This document shows positions 6,776 through 11,969 of a stretch of 11,969 bases of DNA, piece by piece. Position 1 is the stretch's first letter; each line of letters starts with the position of its first letter. Origin of the DNA: Microbacterium hydrocarbonoxydans (lineage in GTDB: Bacteria > Actinomycetota > Actinomycetes > Actinomycetales > Microbacteriaceae). The position numbers and the translations under genes are program-made. The notes beneath the pieces are model-generated. The model did not search any database and was not told where the DNA came from. It saw nothing but the letters and a program-made list of their open reading frames with translations. The DNA is taken from contig NZ_FNSQ01000007.1 in the NCBI RefSeq assembly GCF_900105205.1, forward strand, positions 1 through 11,969. Reading direction: 5' to 3'.

Positions 6776-7797
6776 ATGTTTCGTCTCCTGGGGATCCTCT
6801 TCACCGTGCTGCTCGCGATCGCGACGGCGGTCGTGGTGTGGCCGCAGCTCTTCCATCTCGAGCAGACCTTCCCGTTCGCGCAGATCGTGGCCGCACGCGG
6901 CGTGGTCCTGGCGGCTTTCCTGGTCGTCGCGGTGCTGTCCTTGCTGCTCCTGCTCGCGAAGCCCCTTCGAGGCTTCGCGGCGTCCGTGCTGATCGTGGCG
7001 CTGCTGGGAGCAGCCGCGACCGGCGCGATCGGCTACCTGCGCGGCTTCGGGGCCGACACGCTGCCCGAGCCGACGGAGTCGAGCATCCGGGTGCTCACCT
7101 GGAACACCGCGGGAGACGAGGTCTCCGCCGACGAGATCGCACAGCAGATCCTCGATCGCGGCGCCGATGTCGTGGCTCTTCCGAGACGACGGAGGAGGTC
7201 GGTGAGCAGATCGCCGTGATGCTGCGCGAACAGGGCCATCCGATGTGGGTGCACCACGTGCAGTTCAAGCCCGATGTGGTCGACGGACCCAAGTCCTGGC
7301 ACACGACGGTGCTCGTCTCGCCCGACCTCGGCGAGTACTCCGTCATCGAGTCCTCGGAGGACGGCTCGAACAACACCGGCTCGGTGCCCTCCGCTGTGCT
7401 GATGCCGGTCGACGGAAGCGGACCGGCCATCGTCGCCGTTCATGCCGTCGCTCCGCGTATGGAGGACATGGCCCAGTGGCAGAGCGACCTGCGCTGGATC
7501 GCGGACCAGTGCCCCGCCGGCGACTTCCTGCTGGCCGGTGATTTCAACGCGACGATCGATCACATGGCGGGCCTCGGAGTCGACGGCGGCGACATGGGCT
7601 ACTGCCGCGACGCGGCGTCGCGCACGGGCAACGGATTCAGCGGCACCTGGCCGAGCTCGCTGCCGGCGCTGCTCAGCACCCCGATCGATCACGTCATGGC
7701 CTCGCCGAACTGGACGCCCACCGGCTCGGTCGTGATCGGCGGCGGAGGCGGCAGCGATCACCGGGGTCTCGTCGTGCAGCTCGAGCCCGCCGGCTGA
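6776..7797 (+). CDS. EEP family membrane protein (right copy, frameshifted)
   Basis: Mirror copy of 4176-5198, one base shorter. It reads normally from MFRLLGILF through the three hydrophobic helices to DRGADVVALP. At about 7181 a C is missing from the run before GAGACGAC (two Cs here, three in the other arm) and the frame shifts. The original frame resumes as EEVGEQIAVML and continues to the TGA at 7795-7797 with AGDFNAT, TPIDHVMAS and GSDHRGL intact. No other difference in coding sequence was seen. The start is ATG 6776, six bases after TAGGCT at 6764-6769. The single homopolymer deletion argues for a sequencing error, not gene decay. Confidence 0.85.
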
Positions 7798-7822
7798 CAT
7801 CCCGCGCTCCGCCCGCAGGTGA

Positions 7823-7834
7823 CAGACTGGAGGG
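7823..7834 (+). promoter_or_regulatory. Putative leaderless -10 box of the aminopeptidase gene (right)
   Basis: Mirror of 4139-4150: CAGACT, GGAGGG, then the ATG at 7835. Same sequence and spacing as the left copy. Confidence 0.43.
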
Positions 7835-9257
7835 ATGAGCACCGCAGAACCCGACACGATCGCAGAGCCCACCACCGAGACCGCGGCCGCCGCGAGCACG
7901 ACGACGAACCGCAAGCAGCCCTTCCCGCGCGGATTCCTCGACACGATCTCCACCGGGTGGGCCGAACGACCGGAGTCGATCCCGACGCCCCGTGCCCAGG
8001 CGTCGTACGCGGCCGCGCGCCGCGCGGCCGTCTCGGCCGCCTTCCCGGGCCAGCGCCTGGTGATCCCGGCCGGCTCGTTGAAGCAGCGCAGCAACGACAC
8101 CGACTACCCGTACCGCGCGCACTCCGCGTTCGCGCATCTCACCGGATGGGCGTCGGATGCCGAGCCCGACTCGATCCTGGTCTTCGACCCGACGGAGTCC
8201 GGGCACGACGTCACCCTGTTCTTCCGCGAGCGTGCCGACCGGACGACGACCGAGTTCTACGCGGATGCCACGGTCGGCGAGTTCTGGATCGGCCCCCGCC
8301 CCTCGCTCGAAGGCGTCTCGGCGGACCTCGACCTCGCCACCGCCCACCTGCAGGACTTCGCGTCCACCGAGGGCGAGCTCGTGCTCGACGAGCACGACGA
8401 CCTCACCCGCTTCGTCTCGGAGCTGCGCCTGATCAAGGACGAGTACGAGATCGGCGAGATGCGCCGTGCCGTCGACATCACGGCCCAGGGGTTCGAGGAC
8501 GTCATCCGCTCCCTCCCCGACGCCGTCGCGCACGCGCGGGGCGAGCGCGTCGTCGAGGGCGTGTTCCACCGACGCGCGCGGAGGATGGAAACGGCGAGGG
8601 ATACGACACGATCGCCGCCTCCGGCCCGCACGCCTGCTACCTGCACTGGACCCGCAACGACGGCACCGTCGTCCCCGGCGACCTGATCCTCGTCGACGCT
8701 GGTGTCGAGGCGGACAGCCTCTACACGGCCGACATCACGCGCACCCTGCCGTCTCCGGCACCTTCACCGAGGTGCAGCGGCGGGTGTACGAGACAGTGCG
8801 CGAGGCCGCTGACGCCGCCTTCGCGGCAGCCAGGATCGGCGTGCGCTTCCGCGAGGTGCACGAGGCCGCGATGCGTGTGATCGCCGCCCGCGTGGCCGAG
8901 TGGGGCCTGCTCCCGGTGTCCGCCGAGGAGGCCCTCGACGCAGACGCCGGTGGACAGCACCGCCGCTACATGGTGCACGGCACCTCGCACCACCTCGGCA
9001 TCGACGTGCACGACTGCGCGCAGGCGCGTCGCGAGATGTACTACGACGGCATCCTCGCTCCTGGCATGGTGTTCACGATCGAGCCGGGGCTGTACTTCCA
9101 GATCGACGACCTCACCGTTCCGGCCGAGTACCGCGGGATCGGCGTGCGCATCGAGGACGACATCCTGATGACCGAGGACGGACCCGTCAACCTGTCCGCC
9201 GACATCCCGCGCACCGCCGACGAGGTCGAGGCCTGGATCGCGCGAGTCCAGGGCTGA
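7835..9257 (+). CDS. pepP: Xaa-Pro aminopeptidase M24B (right copy, frameshifted)
   Basis: Mirror copy of 2714-4138, two bases shorter. It reads in frame for about 249 residues to HRRAR. A G is missing at about 8580 (GCGCGGAGG where the other arm has GCGCGGGAGG), so DGNGEGYDTIAASGPH falls into another frame. A C is then missing at about 8749 before GTCTCCGG. The last frame carries VSGTFTEVQRRVYE through the stop at 9255-9257, including HGTSHHLGIDVHD, TIEPGLYF and RIEDDI. The metal ligands Asp288 and Asp300 lie in the middle segment between the two shifts. As it stands no single frame encodes a functional enzyme; the left copy is intact. Confidence 0.87.
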
Positions 9258-9266
9258 CGCACCGAG

Positions 9267-10157
9267 ATGCACGAGGGTGAGCTCGGCCTCTCTGACGATG
9301 ACGCCGAGCGATTGATCGCTCAGCGCTTCCCCGAGCTCGCCTCCGTGCCGGTGCGGCGGGTGCACACCACCGGCACGGTCAACACGATCGTCCGGATCGG
9401 CGACGACCTGGCAGCGCGGTTTCCGCTACTGCCCGAGTCGGAGGCCGTGGTGCGCCGAATCGGACGCCCTGGCGGAGCTGGCCGAGTTCAGTGTCATCCC
9501 GTCACCGCAGCCGCACGGCGTGGGCGAGCCGACGCCGGAGTACCCCTCCGCCTGGTCGGTGCAGACGTGGCTGCCCGGTGAACCGGCGAGCCCGGTGGAC
9601 CATGAGTCGTCGGATCCGCTCGCCCTCGACGTCGTCGCGATGGTCTCCGCACTGCGCGCGGCACCCGTCCGCGGGCGCTCCTTCGACGGGCACGGCAGAG
9701 GGGGCACACTCACCGACCACGACGAGTGGGTCGCCGAGTGCATCGGGAAGGGCGCGCACCTGCTCGACGCCGATCGGGTGCGACGGCTGTGGGCCGAGCT
9801 GCGCGAGCTGCCGTCCGTCGGCCCCGACGTCATGAGCCATCGCGACCTCACGCCGTTCAATCTGCTCGTCTCGCAGAATCGCCTGTCCGGGTGCTCGACG
9901 GCGGCGGCTTCGGTCCCGCCGATCGAGCGCTCGATCTCGTCGTGTGCTGGCACCTCTTCGATGAGCGTCGGCGCGAGCTGATCAGGAGCGGGCTGGATGT
10001 CGAGACCGCGGAATGGCGGCGCGGCGCCGCCTGGGCGCTCCAGCAGGCGATGGGCCTGGTCTGGTACTACGAGCGCTCGAACCCGCCGATGAGTGCACTC
10101 GGCCTCTCGACCATGCGCCGGCTGCTGCACGACCCGGAGCTGTCGGCGATCGGCTGA
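9267..10157 (+). CDS. APH-family phosphotransferase (right copy, frameshifted)
   Basis: Mirror copy of 1811-2704, three bases shorter. It starts MHEGELGLSDDDAERL and is in frame to SEAVVR. Two bases (GC) are missing at about 9452, and one G is missing from the GGGG run at about 9890. The middle segment therefore sits in a second frame containing SHRDLTPFNLL, and the end (LDGGGFGPADRALDL to AIG) returns to the first frame because the losses total three. The stop is TGA 10155-10157. The total loss of exactly three bases is coincidental, and the interior is still out of frame. The start lies 9 bases after the aminopeptidase copy. Confidence 0.82.
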
Positions 10158-10802
10158 CTAGGCCGCGAAATCCGCGACGATCGGTGCGAGCGACGCGCCG
10201 ATCTCGGATGCCGGACGCCGCTGTCCCTTGATCTCGAACGTGTGGCCGCCGCCGTCGATCCAGACCACCCGCGCGTCCTGGCAGGTGGCGACGACCTCCT
10301 CGAACTGCGACAGCGGCTGGATGAACGGGTCGTTCGTGCCCTCCACGAACAGCTGCGGGATCGCGATCGCCGGCAGGTGCTCGGCACGGGCTTCTCGGGC
10401 TTGCCCGGAGCATGCAGTGGGTAGCCGAGGTAGGCGAGGCCGTCGACGACGAGTCCCTCCGCCACCGCCATCGAGGCCATCCGGCCGCCGTACGACTTCC
10501 CCGCGGCCAGATCGGCGCCTCGGGAGCCTGCTGTCGCGCGACATCGACGACTGCTCGCCACGTCGCGATCGCGTGGGCAGCCGGTCCGGGCATCCGCCGC
10601 CCCTGCTCGACGTACGGGAAGTTGAACCGTAGCGTCCGGAATCCGTGTTCGACCAGCGCCTCCGAGAATCCGAGGAGAAGGGATGGTCCTTGCCGGTTCC
10701 CGCCCCATGAGCGATCACGACGATCGCGCCTTCGCCGTCGCCCGCCCAGTCGGCGGAGACGGTCGTCGGGCCGGTGGGCAGCTCGACGCGGATCTCGGTC
10801 AT
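10158..10802 (-). CDS. Alpha/beta hydrolase, KANL3/Tex30-like (right copy, frameshifted)
   Basis: Mirror copy of 1163-1810, three bases shorter. Three single-base deletions in homopolymers separate it from the intact copy: one of three T near 10679 after KDHPF, one of three G near 10506 beside the codons for IWAAG, and one of four C near 10387 in PEKPRAEH. The nucleophile motif GKSYGG, the acid loop EGTNDPF and the base GGGHTFEI are all present but in two different frames. The first frame resumes after the third deletion, so both ends read correctly. The start ATG (10800-10802) overlaps the DUF4870 copy's TGA (10802-10804) as in the left arm. Confidence 0.83.
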   Translation of the reverse strand: MTEIRVELPTGPTTVSADWAGDGEGAIVVIAHGAGTGKDHPFSSDSRRRWSNTDSGRYGSTSRTSSRGGGCPDRLPTRSRRGEQSSMSRDSRLPRRRSGRGEVVRRPDGLDGGGGGTRRRRPRLPRLPTACSGQAREARAEHLPAIAIPQLFVEGTNDPFIQPLSQFEEVVATCQDARVVWIDGGGHTFEIKGQRRPASEIGASLAPIVADFAA

Positions 10803-11540
10803 CAGGCGCGCAGGTACGGGATGGCGAACGGCACGCGCATGACCTTGCCGCTCGAGGCGCGCACCATGCCCACGATCACGAGGACGAGGTGGAGCAGCGA
10901 CAGCGCGAAGTACACGTGATCGGGATGCCGATCGGATAGAACCCGGTAGGCGAGTCCTCGGTGAGCGTGAAGAGGATCACGAAGTGCGAACGATGAGGAC
11001 CGTCGAGACCAGCAGGTAGGTGAGGCCCCAGTTCAGTGCGGCACGCGCGTTCTCACGGGCGACACCGCCGAACCGGCGCGACGCTCCCCCGCTCACCGCC
11101 ATGGCGATTCCGGACAGGAGTCCCCCCAGGAAAGGCACCGGGAACAGGATCAGGAGGCCGAGGGCCCAGGGCAGCAGTCCCCGCGGCGGAACGGCCGCCG
11201 GGTAGGTGCCTGCGGGGTATCCGCCGGTCGGGTAGGCGCCGGGAGTCTGCGGCGGGGCGTACCCCTGCGACTGGGGGTGGACGTACCCGGGCGCCTGAGG
11301 AGGCGCATACCCCGGCGCGGACACCTGAGGCTGGACGTACCCTGGAGCCTGAGGCGGGGCGTACCGGGACGCCTGAGGCTGGACGTGCCCTGGCGCTTGA
11401 GGCGGCAGGTCGCCGTATACCGGTGCGGCGACCTGTCCGGAACCTCCGGGCGCGGCGGGAGGTGCCGGCGGGACGGGTGGGTGCGCGGGCACGGAGTACG
11501 GCTGCGAAGGCTGTCCCGACTCGCGAGGCGCGTCGGCCAT
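10802..11540 (-). CDS. DUF4870-like membrane protein (right copy, better N-terminus, frameshifted near 3' end)
   Basis: This copy is in frame for the first 184 residues: the whole Pro/Gln/Tyr repeat region, the first hydrophobic segment and RENARAALNWGLTYLLVSTVLIV. A C is missing near 10988, so the frame then reads RTS and stops. A second C is missing near 10917. The left arm supplies SHFVIL, while this arm supplies the T needed for FTLTEDSP and the two bases needed for LLHLVLVIVG. Restoring both bases gives 741 bases, exactly the length obtained by repairing the left copy. The stop is TGA at 10802-10804. Function unknown; presumed small integral membrane protein. Confidence 0.8.
11247..11405 (-). 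repeat. Degenerate tandem repeat coding APPQAPGYVQPQ-type units (right)
   Basis: Mirror of the left repeat, here fully in frame. Units read PPQAPGHVQPQ, PPQAPGYVQPQ, PPQAPGYVHPQ and PPQTPGAY, giving a clean view of the repeat. Confidence 0.78.
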
Positions 11541-11969
11541 CAGGCCGTGCCCGCCGACGTGGGCGGCACCCCGGGCGCACCCGGCTGCTGCGGTTCATCG
11601 ATCGGAGGAGCGGCGGGATCGGCCGGGCGCGGAGGAACGGCGGGGTCCGACGGAGAGCGTCCGGACCCCCAGCGGCGGAGTGGGTTCCGCGGCAGGAACA
11701 GGCGAGGACCCGGCAGCGGGCTCCTCCGGTGCGGGAGGGGTCGGTGCGGGAGGAGTCGGTGCGGGCTGGGCGCCCGGCGTGATCCGCTCGCCGTAGCGCG
11801 GCGGCTCGTCGAGGTTGACCGGCGCGCGCACCGGGGCGGGCGTCGCCGCACCGAGAGCCAGACGCGCCTTCGCGAGCGAGGATGCCTGCACCCGGACCTC
11901 GTAGTGGTCGGCGGCGAACTGGGTGATGCTCGCGAAGTCGCGACGCCGGCGCACGATCGCATAGGTCAC
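11540..11969 (-). CDS. Unidentified proline-rich-tailed protein, 3' end only (right copy, frameshifted)
   Basis: Mirror copy of 1-428. The frame entering from the window edge reads VTYAIVRRRRDFASITQ and then the Pro/Ala-rich tail, to GVRTL. It carries the same five-base homopolymer as the left copy (CCCCC at about 11675-11679) where six are needed for the frame, plus one further missing base in GAGAGCG at about 11662. The natural tail (PSDPAVPPRPADPAAPP to TSAGTA) is recovered in another frame and ends at TGA 11540-11542, overlapping the DUF4870 copy's ATG. The 5' end is outside the window. Family not recognised. Confidence 0.6.

Larger units (their letters stand above)
6023..11966 (-). repeat. 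Right arm of window-spanning inverted repeat
   Basis: Reverse complement of 1-5886. Every gene of the left arm recurs here in mirror order and opposite orientation. From the hydrolase to the EEP gene this copy has eight small deletion events in coding sequence (about 10387, 10506, 10679, 9452, 9890, 8580, 8749, 7181), while the left copy has none. For the DUF4870 gene this arm keeps the first 184 codons in one frame, and near the hinge it retains more of the PHP gene. The last three bases, 11967-11969, extend just past the point where base 1 begins. Confidence 0.98.

Noticed and set aside
6267..9257. Right-arm genes as genuine pseudogenes after duplication
   Set aside because: Breaks are isolated one-base losses in homopolymers with otherwise identical sequence. 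Decaying duplicates would also show substitutions and stop codons.
1..11969. Natural giant palindrome, such as terminal inverted repeats of a linear replicon, a hairpin telomere join or an amplification hotspot
   Set aside because: No telomere, replication or mobile-element genes; the content is ordinary housekeeping genes. The arms differ by homopolymer indels, not substitutions, and both ends stop at the same point, which fits a read or assembly artefact better.

Overview
The window is a high-GC actinobacterial sequence. Protein composition, gene style and start-site architecture fit Microbacteriaceae, probably Microbacterium (inference; no marker gene is present). Its dominating property is that it is one long inverted repeat. 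About 5.9 kb (1-5886) is followed by a short hinge (5887-6022) and then by its own reverse complement (6023-11966). The two outer ends mirror each other to within 3 bases: base 1 pairs with 11966. There are therefore seven distinct genes, each present twice.

Left arm, in order: the 3' end of an unidentified gene with a proline-rich tail (1-428, +); a DUF4870-type membrane protein with a Pro/Gln/Tyr repeat N-terminus (428-1163, +); a KANL3/Tex30-like alpha/beta hydrolase (1163-1810, +); an APH-family phosphotransferase (1811-2704, -); an Xaa-Pro aminopeptidase of family M24B (2714-4138, -); a membrane-anchored endonuclease/exonuclease/phosphatase (EEP) protein (4176-5198, -); and a PHP-domain phosphoesterase (5297 to the hinge, +). 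The first three overlap stop-to-start (TGATG) and look like one translationally coupled operon. The three minus-strand genes run EEP > aminopeptidase > phosphotransferase with gaps of 37 and 9 bases, converging head-on with the hydrolase. EEP and PHP genes diverge from a 98-base region. The right arm repeats all this in mirror order.

The arms differ almost only by one- or two-base deletions, mostly in short homopolymers, and these break reading frames in one arm where the other is intact. Combining the arms gives full-length proteins for the DUF4870, hydrolase, phosphotransferase, aminopeptidase and EEP genes. Together with the matching outer ends, this is best explained as one roughly 6 kb fragment read through both strands (an unsplit or fold-back long read, or an assembly built on one), not a natural palindrome or a new biological system. 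Close to the hinge the left arm has also lost about 67 bases net. The gene content itself is ordinary housekeeping and metabolic content, and no mobile element, RNA gene, CRISPR array or defence system was seen. No gene-free stretch exceeds 300 bases.
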